Below, piece by piece: positions 36,302-44,778 of a DNA stretch of 64,000 nucleotides (positions within the stretch are counted from its first letter, which is position 1; every line of letters starts with the position of its first letter). The notes beneath the pieces are model-generated. The model was not told the DNA's origin, did not search any database, and saw only the letters and a list, made by a program, of their open reading frames with translations. The stretch comes from Bacillota bacterium. Its GTDB lineage: Bacteria > Bacillota > Clostridia > Acetivibrionales > DTU013. The position numbers and the translations under genes were made by a program. The stretch covers positions 1-64,000 of the forward strand of contig JAEYOP010000067.1 of NCBI GenBank assembly GCA_023411575.1. The letters are read 5' to 3'.

Positions 36302-36988
36302 TTATGCCTTTTTCAGCTTCAGCCTTTTTTCCATCCCGGAAAAGACCTTTTCCAGAAGGATGCTCAGCGCGATGAAGATAATCGCCGCGCCGATGTAGCC
36401 TTCCATCGTATGATACGTGCTGGAGCCGATGGACCTTACCTTTCCGATTACGTCCAGGATTCCCAGCGAAAAGGCCAGGGACGTATCCTGCAGCAGCCGT
36501 ACGGCATTGACGCCGAAGCTCGGCAGAGCGATGGCGACGGCCTGGGGCGCCACGATCCGGGAAAAAGTCTGGCTCCTGGTCAGCCCGACGGAATAGGCCG
36601 CTTCGGTCTGTCCTCCCGGCACGCTCAGAATGGACGCCCGGATGATCTCTGAGAGAAAGGCCGCCGCGTTCAGGCCGTAGGTGATCATAACAAAGCTGAG
36701 TTTATCCCATCTGTTAATATCGAGTCCGAGCGGCAGCAGCAATAACGGCAGGCCATAATACACAATAAAGAGCTGAACCAGGATGGGCGTCCCCCGGTTG
36801 AAGGAAACGAGAAAGACGGACAGCTGGCTTAATACAGGAATCCGGTACATCCGGACCGCCGCCAGGAGAATGCCGAGCACAAGCCCCATCAGCAGGGCGA
36901 CCACCACGATCAGTACGGTGATATGCAGCCTTGACAGGATCAGCGGAAAGTATCTAAAAATCAATCGGTAGTCGAATAATTGTCCCAA
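36302..36988 (-). CDS. Amino-acid ABC transporter permease (cystine type), first of pair
   Basis: 228-aa permease, opening MGQLFDYRLIFRYFPLIL, with the loop VPGGQTEAAYSVGLTRSQTFSRIVAPQA. It overlaps the M20 gene by 28 bp and precedes the second permease by 33 bp. Its paralogue in the nitrogenase-like operon begins with the near-identical phrase FQFRYVWEYFPLILSRLHIT. Likely imports cystine or a related thioether or disulfide. Confidence 0.88.
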   Translation of the reverse strand: MGQLFDYRLIFRYFPLILSRLHITVLIVVVALLMGLVLGILLAAVRMYRIPVLSQLSVFLVSFNRGTPILVQLFIVYYGLPLLLLPLGLDINRWDKLSFVMITYGLNAAAFLSEIIRASILSVPGGQTEAAYSVGLTRSQTFSRIVAPQAVAIALPSFGVNAVRLLQDTSLAFSLGILDVIGKVRSIGSSTYHTMEGYIGAAIIFIALSILLEKVFSGMEKRLKLKKA

Positions 36989-38193
36989 TGCCGATTCCCC
37001 TTCCTTTCGTCCGTTGCCGCGCCGTTCAGGAATTTCACCGCGGTATTCGCCAGAAGCGCCGCGCCCACGGGCAGCGCCTTTTCATCGATCCGGAACCGGG
37101 AGTGGTGCAGGGGAAAATTCTCGGCTCCCGCAAACCCGACTCCCAAAAAAGCAAAAGACGCGGGCACCCTTTGGGCGAACAAGGTGAAATCCTCTCCCAC
37201 CAGGTAGGGCGGAACCCGGATCACTTTCTCCCTTCCGGCCACCTCTATCCCCGCTTCCCGGACGATTCCGGTCATGGCGGGATCGTTCGTCAGCGGGACG
37301 CCCCAACTGCGAAGCTGAATGCCGCACTGCGCGCCATGAGCTTTTGCAATATGCTCCGCAATAGCCTCCACATGCTTGAGGCTCTCCTCGATGAGCGCTC
37401 TGTCAAGTCCCCTCACCGTGCCGGTAATGGTTGCCGTATCCGGTATGATATTTGCCTTCGAGCCCCCGTTGATTGTCGCTACGGTAAGGACAAACGGCTC
37501 GGAGGGGTTCATGCGGACGGAACCGACCGTCTGCAGCGCCTGGACGATTTCCGCCGCAACGAGGATCGGGTTGATGCAGAGGTGGGGAATGGCGGAATGT
37601 CCGCCCCTCCCGATTACCTCGATCTCAAACCCGCCGCCCAGCGCGCATATGGGACCTTCCCGGTAGCCCACCGTGCCGCTCTCCAGGAGGGGGTCCACGT
37701 GAAGGGCGAAGGCGGCGTCCACCTTCGGGTCCTCCAGGACTCCCTCGTTGATCATGGCCGCCGCGCCGAAGCCGATTTCCTCGCCGGGCTGGAAGAGGAA
37801 CTTGACGTTTCCGCGGAGGTCTCCCTTCAGCCGGGACAGGATGCTGGCCGCCCCGAGCAGGATCGCCGTATGGGCATCGTGCCCGCAGGCGTGCATGACG
37901 TTTTTATTCTGCGAGCGGTATTCCAGTTCGTTCTGCTCCTCTATCGGCAGTGCGTCCATGTCCGCCCGCAAAGCGACGGTCCCGCCGGGGGCCGCTCCCC
38001 TTAGCAGCGCCACGACGCCCGTATTCGACTTTTGTTTTGCAAATTCAATCCCGAGGGCCTCCAGCTTTTCCTGGACAAACCGCGAGGTTTCATGCTCCTG
38101 CGTGCCGAGTTCCGGGTTTTTGTGAAGGGTTCTCCGGTTCTCTGTCAGTTCCGCCTCAATCGAATAGGCGTGGTTCAAAATTTGCTCGACCAT
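36961..38193 (-). CDS. M20-family amidohydrolase/deacetylase
   Basis: 410 aa. M20D metallohydrolase: RRTLHKNPELGTQE, ADMDALPIEEQNELEYRS, metal ligands in HACGHDAHTAILLG and FQPGEEIGFGAAAMI, with a dimerisation domain around GGHSAIPHLCINPI. In Firmicutes such enzymes placed with cystine transporters and CymR sites (for example in the ytm and yxe operons of Bacillus) remove acyl groups from N-acylated cysteine derivatives. This gene sits between the binding protein and its permeases, so deacylation of an imported sulfur compound is likely. Confidence 0.88.
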   Translation of the reverse strand: MVEQILNHAYSIEAELTENRRTLHKNPELGTQEHETSRFVQEKLEALGIEFAKQKSNTGVVALLRGAAPGGTVALRADMDALPIEEQNELEYRSQNKNVMHACGHDAHTAILLGAASILSRLKGDLRGNVKFLFQPGEEIGFGAAAMINEGVLEDPKVDAAFALHVDPLLESGTVGYREGPICALGGGFEIEVIGRGGHSAIPHLCINPILVAAEIVQALQTVGSVRMNPSEPFVLTVATINGGSKANIIPDTATITGTVRGLDRALIEESLKHVEAIAEHIAKAHGAQCGIQLRSWGVPLTNDPAMTGIVREAGIEVAGREKVIRVPPYLVGEDFTLFAQRVPASFAFLGVGFAGAENFPLHHSRFRIDEKALPVGAALLANTAVKFLNGAATDERKGNRHWDNYSTTD

Positions 38194-38217
38194 AATGCTA
38201 CCCCGTTCTTCCCTTCC

Positions 38218-39279
38218 TTACTGTCTTTTTGTTACGTCCTTGCCAACCGTCTTTATGGCGATCTGCGCCAGGGTGCCGTCCTCCTTCATGCTCTTGATCG
38301 CCTTGTCGATAGCCGTCTTCAGCTCAACATTGTCTTTTTTGACAATATAGTAGGTGTAGGAATCGTAGATCGCGTCCCCGACCTGCTTCAGCTTTTCGCC
38401 GTAGGCCGTGTTCCAGTCGCTCAGCGTTTTTTCCGTTCCGAAGGTGGCGTCGATGGTACCGCTTACCAGTCCCTGTACGATGGTGGCATTGTCCAGATTT
38501 CCATATACCAGCTTCAGCGGGTTGTTGTGCTCCGCATTGTACTTTTCGGCAAGGTAGGCGTTGTTGGAGCCGGCCGAGACATAAACGTTCTTGCCGGTCA
38601 AGTCCTCAATATTGTTGATTTTGTTGCTGTCCTTTGCGACAAGGATCCTCATGGTTGCAACGCAGACGCCTTCATCCGTATAAAGGTACTTTTTCTCACG
38701 CTCCGCATTTTTTGCGTAATAGTGGGCGGCCAGATCGATCTTCCCGGATTCCAGACTCAGCAGGATGTTGACGAAATCAAAGGTTTCAAAGGTGAATTCA
38801 TACTCCGGCAGCTTCTTGTCGGCTTCCTTCAGCACTTCGTATTCAAAGCCCTGGAGCTTGCCGTTCTCGTCCAGATAGCAGAAGGGCTTGAACGCATTGC
38901 CCGTTCCTACGCGGACCACCTTGGGCTTTTTCTCTGCGACTTCTTTCGCGGTTACCGTAACGGTGATGGACGCAAAGATCTTCTTGTTCTTGGCGCTGGC
39001 GACGGTGACAACCGCTTTTCCTTTGGAAACCGCTTTGATCTGTCCTTTTGTATCGACGCTGGCTACATTTTTATTGCTGGTGGAATAGGAAACCAGCTTC
39101 TGGGTGGTATTGGCCGGAACAAAAGTGACCGCCGTCTTGAATACACTGCCTTCCGTCAGCGTAACAGCGCTTTTGTTCAGTTTGAGCCCGGTCAGCTTGA
39201 TTTCCTTAAGGGCGAAGGATGATACGGTAAGAGAAAAAATGGTGGCAATCGCCAGTAAAACGGATATAAACCTCTTCAT
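38218..39279 (-). CDS. Secreted Big_2-domain/solute-binding protein fusion
   Basis: 353 aa from the ATG at 39279 (CAGGAGGTC upstream). A signal peptide (VLLAIATIFSLTVSSFA) without a lipobox is followed by a bacterial Ig-like group 2 domain (about residues 25-110: LTGLKLNKSAVTLTEGS, STSNKNVASVDTKGQ, KGKAVVTVAS) and then a type 3 solute-binding domain (RVGTGNAFKPFCYLDENGKL onward). Big_2 domains usually mediate surface or wall contact, so here the domain may hold the binding protein near the cell in place of the usual lipid anchor. Ligand probably cystine-like. First gene of the cluster with M20 and two permeases. Confidence 0.88.
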   Translation of the reverse strand: MKRFISVLLAIATIFSLTVSSFALKEIKLTGLKLNKSAVTLTEGSVFKTAVTFVPANTTQKLVSYSTSNKNVASVDTKGQIKAVSKGKAVVTVASAKNKKIFASITVTVTAKEVAEKKPKVVRVGTGNAFKPFCYLDENGKLQGFEYEVLKEADKKLPEYEFTFETFDFVNILLSLESGKIDLAAHYYAKNAEREKKYLYTDEGVCVATMRILVAKDSNKINNIEDLTGKNVYVSAGSNNAYLAEKYNAEHNNPLKLVYGNLDNATIVQGLVSGTIDATFGTEKTLSDWNTAYGEKLKQVGDAIYDSYTYYIVKKDNVELKTAIDKAIKSMKEDGTLAQIAIKTVGKDVTKRQ

Positions 39280-39396
39280 AATAGACCTCCTGAAAAATAA
39301 AATATTGTTTGAAGTGTGGCAAAATCTCAGGGGCATCCAGCCCCGTTCGCTAGCGCAATTTGCCTGTGCAAAATGCACCGTATTCGAGGCAAGATG

Positions 39397-39460
39397 ACAC
39401 TATGCCTCTAGACAAAAAAGGCCGAATCCAATTCTCCCTTTCAAGAGAATCGATTCAGCC
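39397..39460 (-). promoter_or_regulatory. Leader hairpin/attenuator before the Big_2-binding-protein gene
   Basis: On the minus strand TGGAGGCTGAAT starts a long stem that closes with ATTCGGCC and six T (39414-39419), followed after seven bases by GGCATAGTGT. The same layout precedes the nifB-like gene (51183-51251). It lies between a promoter and the coding start, so it may act as an attenuator; it would also end transcripts from the nifH-like gene. Confidence 0.65.
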
Positions 39461-39507
39461 TCCATTTGTATGGTCAACTACGGATTTGAAATTATTATTA
39501 GCAAACA

Positions 39508-39555
39508 TATATGATTACTAATGTTTAATATACTCTACTGTCCTTTTGTTGTCAA
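39508..39555 (-). promoter_or_regulatory. Promoter and operator of the cystine-type transporter operon
   Basis: Minus strand TTGACA (39550-39555), 17 bp, TATATT (39527-39532), then directly the regulon motif (plus strand TATATGATTACTAAT at 39508-39522). The other parts of the 323-bp gap are the leader hairpin and the ribosome site. Confidence 0.7.
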
Positions 39556-39602
39556 TAGTCCTTTGAAAATTTATTCCGCGTTTCTTCCTCCGCTTCTTCC
39601 GC

Positions 39603-40481
39603 CTATATGTTTCCGTAAGCTTCCGTGCGGACTTCGCCGGTCTCGAGGGCCAGCAGGTAGTCGCCCCATTTGGACGCCCAGGCCCGCAGCTCGCTCACTT
39701 CAAGAGGAGTCGGCACCTTGGACTCGGTGTGCTCCGCAATTTTTTTCGCCAGGCTCCGGTATACAGCGGCCTGCTGGGAATTCGGAGACGCCTCGATGGT
39801 GGTTTTGCCCTGGAGCTCGCTCTGGGTAACGGTGACCGATCTCGGCACGTATTCCACCACCTGCGTATTGGTCTGCTTGACAAAATCGTCAATGATATCC
39901 TTGGCATACGGCGCATTGATGGAATTGGCGATCACCCCGCCCAGCAGCGCGCCGCCGGAATTGGAATACTTCTGTATGCCCTTGAACAGGTTGTTTGCCG
40001 CGTAGATCGCCATAAAATCCGCAGAGGATACGGTAAATACATGCTCCGCTATCCCCTCCCGGATCGGCACGGCGAAGCCGCCGCAAACCACGTCCCCGAG
40101 GACGTCGTAGATCACGTAGTCCAGGTCCAGTTCTTCGAACGCCTTCTGCTGCTTGAACAGCTGCACCGCAGTGATGATGCCCCTGCCCGCGCAGCCTACG
40201 CCGGGAGCCGGTCCGCCCGCCTCGACGCAGTAGATTCCGTTGAAGCCTTCAAAAATCACTTCACTGGCCTTGACCGAATTTTTCTCCCGCAACGTGTCCA
40301 GCACCGTCGGGATGTATCTTCCTCCCCGCAGCGTATTGGTAGAGTCGCTCTTCGGGTCGCAGCCGAACTGCATGACCTTGTAGCCCGCCGTTGAGAGCGC
40401 CGCGCTGATATTGGAGGTGGTGGTGGATTTCCCGATTCCGCCTTTGCCGTAAATTGCAATTTGTTTGATCTTTTTCGCCAT
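39603..40481 (-). CDS. NifH-like reductase (Fe protein)
   Basis: 292-aa ATP-dependent reductase that would pass electrons to the NifDK-like partners. P-loop GKGGIGKST at residues 12-20; the [4Fe-4S] ligands are Cys97 (GPAPGVGCAGRG) and Cys133 (GDVVCGGFAVPI), as in NifH; Arg100 is present. Switch I DPKSDSTNTL and the dimer interface are normal. It is the last gene of the operon and the only reductase for two DK pairs. The sequence is NifH-like but surrounded by sulfur genes and lacking nifE, nifN and nifV, so it probably belongs to a non-nitrogen-fixing nitrogenase-like system. I therefore give no nif symbol. Confidence 0.92.
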   Translation of the reverse strand: MAKKIKQIAIYGKGGIGKSTTTSNISAALSTAGYKVMQFGCDPKSDSTNTLRGGRYIPTVLDTLREKNSVKASEVIFEGFNGIYCVEAGGPAPGVGCAGRGIITAVQLFKQQKAFEELDLDYVIYDVLGDVVCGGFAVPIREGIAEHVFTVSSADFMAIYAANNLFKGIQKYSNSGGALLGGVIANSINAPYAKDIIDDFVKQTNTQVVEYVPRSVTVTQSELQGKTTIEASPNSQQAAVYRSLAKKIAEHTESKVPTPLEVSELRAWASKWGDYLLALETGEVRTEAYGNI

Positions 40482-40523
40482 GAATATTCTCCTTTTTTTA
40501 TACTTAGGACTCGTTAAACTAGA

Positions 40524-40588
40524 ACTTCCGATAATCTTTTTCGAGGAATTCCACTAGCCGCTCCCTTCCTCGAAAAGGAACCGGAAGT
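40524..40588 (-). promoter_or_regulatory. Long hairpin in the nifH-like leader
   Basis: ACTTCCG/CGGAAGT (40524-40530, 40582-40588) encloses a TTTTTCGAGGA/TCCTCGAAAA stem. Without a strong T run after it, it looks more like an mRNA-stabilising or processing hairpin between the DK and H genes than a full terminator. It fills most of the 124-bp gap. Confidence 0.55.
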
Positions 40589-40605
40589 ACTATTTTAGCC
40601 GATCC

Positions 40606-41904
40606 TTAATTAAACCTGGTCAAAACGACCGAATACATGTCCTCCAGCAGCTTCAGGCCTCCCCTGTAGCCGGTGTAGGAGCTGTTGATGACCAGTCTTT
40701 CAATCATCGGATAGGATATGGTCAGATAGTGGGCCGCCGTTTTCCGGGCCACTTTCTTCTCCCAGGAGCTCCCCAGGATCAGGGGATACCCATAGAAATC
40801 CGTGTGCTCGATTTCGTCGTGGATCTTCCGCCCGTCGCTGGAAAACTCCACTTCCGCCGTAATCCCGTAGTTCAATTCCTTAAAATAGCCCGATACGGCT
40901 TCCCTGTACTGTTCGGGAGTATCGTCCGTTATATACTGCTTGGACGGGAACAGCCCCAGGTCGTTCACGAGGAATTTCGTGAAGGCCAGGGAATACTGCG
41001 CGTCGGACACCGTGACAAACCGCTTGGCCATGACGCGGGTTTCCAGGAATATGTCCGCATACCGCTCTATATAGTAGTAATACTCCGCTTCATGGCGGTT
41101 GACGATCTCCTCCGTCTTCTTCCTGTCCACCCCTGCGAATTCGCCCACCGCCCTTAAAAACCTGCTGGTCTCGAAGGCGCCCACCGGAAGCGTGGGATAA
41201 TGCAGGTACGGCGTACCGAACTTTTCCTTCAGCAGCTTCACATTGCCCAGTCCGACCCAGGGAGACACCAGCAGGTTGAACTCCGCGTCGGGAATCCGGT
41301 CGATGTTCTCAATGCCTCTTCCGTGCCCGAAGATCGTGTTGGGGATCAGTCCCAGTTCGGAGACCAGCGCTTCCAACTCCCGCAGGTTTCCGAGCCAGAA
41401 GGGGTCGTGCATGGGAACGCCGCTCCAGATGTTCACCAGCCCTTTCGTCTTTTTCCCGGTCGGTTTCAGGTACTGGTTGATGATGGCGTCCAGGACCCAC
41501 TCGTGGCCCGCGTAATTGTTCCCCTTAAAGCCGGGGGTGGAGGCGAAGATCACGGGCCTTTCCGCGTCCCGGAAGCTGCCGACGACCTCCTCTACATCAT
41601 CGCCCACGATCTCCGAGGTGCAGCCGGTCAGAACGATATACAGATCGGCGTCCACCACCTTCAGCGCATTTTCGATGGTTTCCCGCAGCCGCTCGTCTCC
41701 GCCGAAAATTACTTCCTTTTCGCTGATGTTGGTGCAGGGGAAAATATGCGGGGAAAAATACCCCGAGCTGCCGGCGGCGCTTTCCAGCTTTTCCGCGCAG
41801 CCCGGTCCCGAATGAAGGATCGGGATCACCCGGGTGATCGCGTGGACCGTCTGCATGGCGGACATTGCGCATTTATATCTTGGTTGGTCCAGTATTTTGG
41901 CCAT
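40606..41904 (-). CDS. NifK-like subunit, pair 1
   Basis: 432 aa from the ATG at 41904 (CAAGGAGGAATAGAC upstream). A nitrogenase-component-1 protein of the beta type. All three P-cluster-type cysteines are in place: Cys12 (RYKCAMSA), Cys36 (HSGPGCAEK) and Cys95 (LTGCTSEIVGDD). No extra beta-subunit N-terminal extension of the NifK kind is present. Its start overlaps nothing, and the D partner ends 3 bases before it. With the D1 gene it forms one alpha2beta2 enzyme. Substrate unknown; see the D genes for the cofactor-ligand difference. Confidence 0.88.
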   Translation of the reverse strand: MAKILDQPRYKCAMSAMQTVHAITRVIPILHSGPGCAEKLESAAGSSGYFSPHIFPCTNISEKEVIFGGDERLRETIENALKVVDADLYIVLTGCTSEIVGDDVEEVVGSFRDAERPVIFASTPGFKGNNYAGHEWVLDAIINQYLKPTGKKTKGLVNIWSGVPMHDPFWLGNLRELEALVSELGLIPNTIFGHGRGIENIDRIPDAEFNLLVSPWVGLGNVKLLKEKFGTPYLHYPTLPVGAFETSRFLRAVGEFAGVDRKKTEEIVNRHEAEYYYYIERYADIFLETRVMAKRFVTVSDAQYSLAFTKFLVNDLGLFPSKQYITDDTPEQYREAVSGYFKELNYGITAEVEFSSDGRKIHDEIEHTDFYGYPLILGSSWEKKVARKTAAHYLTISYPMIERLVINSSYTGYRGGLKLLEDMYSVVLTRFN

Positions 41905-41906
41905 GT

Positions 41907-43367
41907 CTATTCCTCCTTGATGAGCGATTGGCTGTTCTGGGAATACCACCAGTCCGTATAAGGAAGCTTGACTCTGGCAGCGAGATTTCGTTCAAAGCTT
42001 CTGTTTTTCACGGTGTCCAGGATGGAATAAATGAAGTTGAGGGTACCCTTGTACCCGAAGATCATATATTCGTCCGCCACGTAAAGGGCCGCCATTCCCT
42101 GCTTGATGGCCCAGACCGTCGTACCGGGATGCCTGGAGAAATAAATATCCGGCTTGTATTCGTTCAGGATGTTCAGCACTTCGAAATTCTGCTGGTCCGC
42201 AACGCTCAATTTGATATTGACGGGGGAGGTTTTGTTCAGGTAATCCAGCGACGCGGGAAGCTCCCCGTTGTCATATTGCTTGTCGTAATGCCATGCCGCC
42301 CCCCAGACTACTTCCATCCCCAGCTCTTGCAGCACGCGGGATACTTCGAAGGTATATCCGGGACCCATGCCGATGACCGCCCGGAGCCCCTTCAGCTCCT
42401 TTTTGGCTTCCTCGATCCGGGGCAGATAGATCGCCCTTTCCCTTTCGATATAGGCTTCCACCTCGGCTTCCTTTCCGATGGCCTTTCCAATGCCCCGGAG
42501 CCAGGTTTCATAGCCGGTGACTCCCATGGGATTGATGGTCCGGACATAGGGGACGCCGTACTGCTCCTCCAGGGCATTCCCCAGGTACGTTCCCAGCGTA
42601 CCGCAGATGCAGACGGTGGCCAGGGCCTCCGAAAGATGCTCCAGTTCCTCCACGGTGGAATTCATGTACACGAACTGGGGCTTCACGCCGAAGTTTGCAA
42701 AAAGCTCGGTGATCTCCACCCTGGCGCTTTCGAAGAAATTCTTGAAAACGATGATGTCCCTCTTCTTCTCCGGCGGCTTGACGATGCTGGTCAGAACGGC
42801 GTGATCCGCCGCGTCGAAGCCCGACGCCCAGATTCTCGACTTGAAGCCCTCGCAATGGACCGCCGCTATGGGGACGGGGATTTCCTCCTTCAGTTCCTCT
42901 ACGATGCTGTCTACGTCCTCCCCGATAATTCCCGTTACGCAGGAGGTGCCGATGAAGATGGCTTTGGGCTTGTATCGTCCATAGGTTTCCCGCACAATTT
43001 CCCGGAGGCTTCCCACCGCGCCGAAAACCGTATCCTTTTCATCCATATCGGTCCCGAGAAAGACCGTATTGGTGGTAACGCCGATTTTGGTAGCCAGCTG
43101 GTTCGTCAGGACGTCCGCCCCGGCGGCTCCGGCCGTGCACCCCGAAGGCGCGTGGTTGATGATGGCGATATCCCTTATGCCCGCCAGCGTCCCCAGGGCG
43201 CATCCCGAAAGACAGGTGCTGGACTGGCTGAAGCAGCGTCCCCGGTCCTTGAGGGTGCCGCATTTGGACTGGTTCACCAGGTCGTGCAGGTCGCCGGTAT
43301 ACCCCGTAATGGACCCCAGCCGGTTTTCCCTGGTACCGGTACTGGAGGTTTCCAGATTAATTGACAT
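41907..43367 (-). CDS. NifD-like catalytic subunit, pair 1
   Basis: 486 aa. P-cluster-type cysteines by spacing: Cys52, Cys77 (NHAPSGCTAG) and Cys143 (GTSCVTGIIGED); the 77-143 spacing of 66 equals that of NifD 88-154. The cofactor cysteine equivalent to NifD Cys275 is Cys255 (ATVCICGTLGT). The region that in NifD has the cofactor His442 reads AALYVADEYMIFGYKG, with no His at that place. So the cofactor would be held differently, or be different, compared with pair 2. CEGFKSR (NifD CEGF) is conserved. It follows K2 after a 105-bp gap that contains 13-bp tandem repeats. Confidence 0.88.
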   Translation of the reverse strand: MSINLETSSTGTRENRLGSITGYTGDLHDLVNQSKCGTLKDRGRCFSQSSTCLSGCALGTLAGIRDIAIINHAPSGCTAGAAGADVLTNQLATKIGVTTNTVFLGTDMDEKDTVFGAVGSLREIVRETYGRYKPKAIFIGTSCVTGIIGEDVDSIVEELKEEIPVPIAAVHCEGFKSRIWASGFDAADHAVLTSIVKPPEKKRDIIVFKNFFESARVEITELFANFGVKPQFVYMNSTVEELEHLSEALATVCICGTLGTYLGNALEEQYGVPYVRTINPMGVTGYETWLRGIGKAIGKEAEVEAYIERERAIYLPRIEEAKKELKGLRAVIGMGPGYTFEVSRVLQELGMEVVWGAAWHYDKQYDNGELPASLDYLNKTSPVNIKLSVADQQNFEVLNILNEYKPDIYFSRHPGTTVWAIKQGMAALYVADEYMIFGYKGTLNFIYSILDTVKNRSFERNLAARVKLPYTDWWYSQNSQSLIKEE

Positions 43368-43401
43368 AGTATCATCCTCTCTTATATGGGTCCCAATTCA
43401 T

Positions 43402-43466
43402 AGGTCGCATTTATAAGTCCCGTTTATAGGTCGCATTTGTAGATCACATTTATAGCTCCCGTTTCA
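43402..43466. repeat. Five 13-bp tandem repeats between the two DK pairs
   Basis: Units AGGTCGCATTTAT, AAGTCCCGTTTAT, AGGTCGCATTTGT, AGATCACATTTAT and AGCTCCCGTTTCA follow each other without gaps; a more degenerate sixth may precede them. They fill the only long non-coding gap in this part of the operon. Confidence 0.85.
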
Positions 43467-43472
43467 TGTGGG

Positions 43473-44753
43473 TCACAGATTGTCGTAAAGGTCTTCCACC
43501 AAAGTCAGGCTGCCCCTGTATCCCGCATACGTCCTGTTGAAAATAAGGCGGTCCGTTACCGGATAGGCGACGACGCTGCACTGGATATTCTTCTCCATGC
43601 CGTACTCGCGGTCGTTCGTGCTGCCTATAAGCAGCGTTATGTCCGGGTCCGTCTCCAGCTCCTGCCGGATCCTCCATTGATCCGTTTCGAAAACGACTCT
43701 CGGAGGGCGTGCGTATTCCAGGTTGGTAATACTATCCACGATCCGTTTCTTATCCTCCGGCCGGAAAACCGGATCCGTTATGATGGACAACCGCGGCGTA
43801 AAGCTGAAATCATTGGCCAGGAACCGGGTGATCCCCACCACCGTATTTGCATCACCGACCACGGCGAACCGCTTCCAGCTCAGCGCGCCGATGGCGGTCT
43901 CCAGATAGCTGTATACGTAATCCTCTTCCTCCTCTATGACCTTTTCCGCCCGCTCCTGAAGCCCAAGGGCCTCTCCCACGGCGCGGACGAACGCCGACGT
44001 GTCGGTCGCGCCGACGGGAAGTCCGGGCCACCGGAGAACCGGGACGCCGAACCGGGTCTCGTATTCGGCCGCCGCGCTCTTCAGCAGCCAGGGCGAAATC
44101 ACGATATTCAATGCTGCCCCGCCGGATTTTTCAATATCGGCGATGCCCTGGTGCCGGGTAAAGAAGGTGTTTACCTCAAGCCCCAGCAGCCGGAGGATTC
44201 GGACGAGTTCCTCGAAGTTTCCTTCCCAGAAGGGATCGTGATAGGGCATGATGCCGAACAGGTTGACCAGGTTTTCCTGCCGCGGGGCCGGTTTTACGAT
44301 ATGGTCCGTCAGCGCCCTGAACGCGATCTCATAGCCCCGGTAGCTTTCGCCGAGAAAGCCCGCCGAATCCACGGAATAAACAGGATACCCCTTCCGGCGG
44401 TATTCCTCCGTTACGCTGACGATATCGTCCCCGATGATGCCCGAGGTGCACCCCGACAAGACAAAATAGGCGTCCGCTTCCAGGATCTCCAGGGAGCCGT
44501 CGATGGTCCCCCTCAGTTTGTCCAGTCCGCCAAATACGACTTCCCGTTCCAGCATATTGGTGCAGGGCGTCGATACCCCCGATACGTAAAACGGGGCCCG
44601 GCCTCCCGACTGGCCGGCTTCTCCGGCGGTGGTCTGCATGCAGCAGCCGGGGCCCGTGTGGTAGATCGGAATCACCCTGTTGATCGCCGACAGGACGGCG
44701 TTGACGCCTCCGAGAGCACAATTTCCGCGTGGACCTTCTGTAATGATTGACAT
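43473..44753 (-). CDS. NifK-like subunit, pair 2
   Basis: 426 aa from the ATG at 44753. P-cluster-type cysteines Cys12 (RGNCALGG), Cys37 (HTGPGCCMQ; Cys38 beside it) and Cys102 (LSGCTSGIIGDD). Clearly homologous to the K1 protein but well diverged, so this is an old duplication or separate recruitment rather than a fresh copy. It starts 25 bp after the D2 stop. It pairs with D2. Confidence 0.88.
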   Translation of the reverse strand: MSIITEGPRGNCALGGVNAVLSAINRVIPIYHTGPGCCMQTTAGEAGQSGGRAPFYVSGVSTPCTNMLEREVVFGGLDKLRGTIDGSLEILEADAYFVLSGCTSGIIGDDIVSVTEEYRRKGYPVYSVDSAGFLGESYRGYEIAFRALTDHIVKPAPRQENLVNLFGIMPYHDPFWEGNFEELVRILRLLGLEVNTFFTRHQGIADIEKSGGAALNIVISPWLLKSAAAEYETRFGVPVLRWPGLPVGATDTSAFVRAVGEALGLQERAEKVIEEEEDYVYSYLETAIGALSWKRFAVVGDANTVVGITRFLANDFSFTPRLSIITDPVFRPEDKKRIVDSITNLEYARPPRVVFETDQWRIRQELETDPDITLLIGSTNDREYGMEKNIQCSVVAYPVTDRLIFNRTYAGYRGSLTLVEDLYDNL

Positions 44754-44778
44754 CTTTCCACTCCGTTCCAACTAGATT

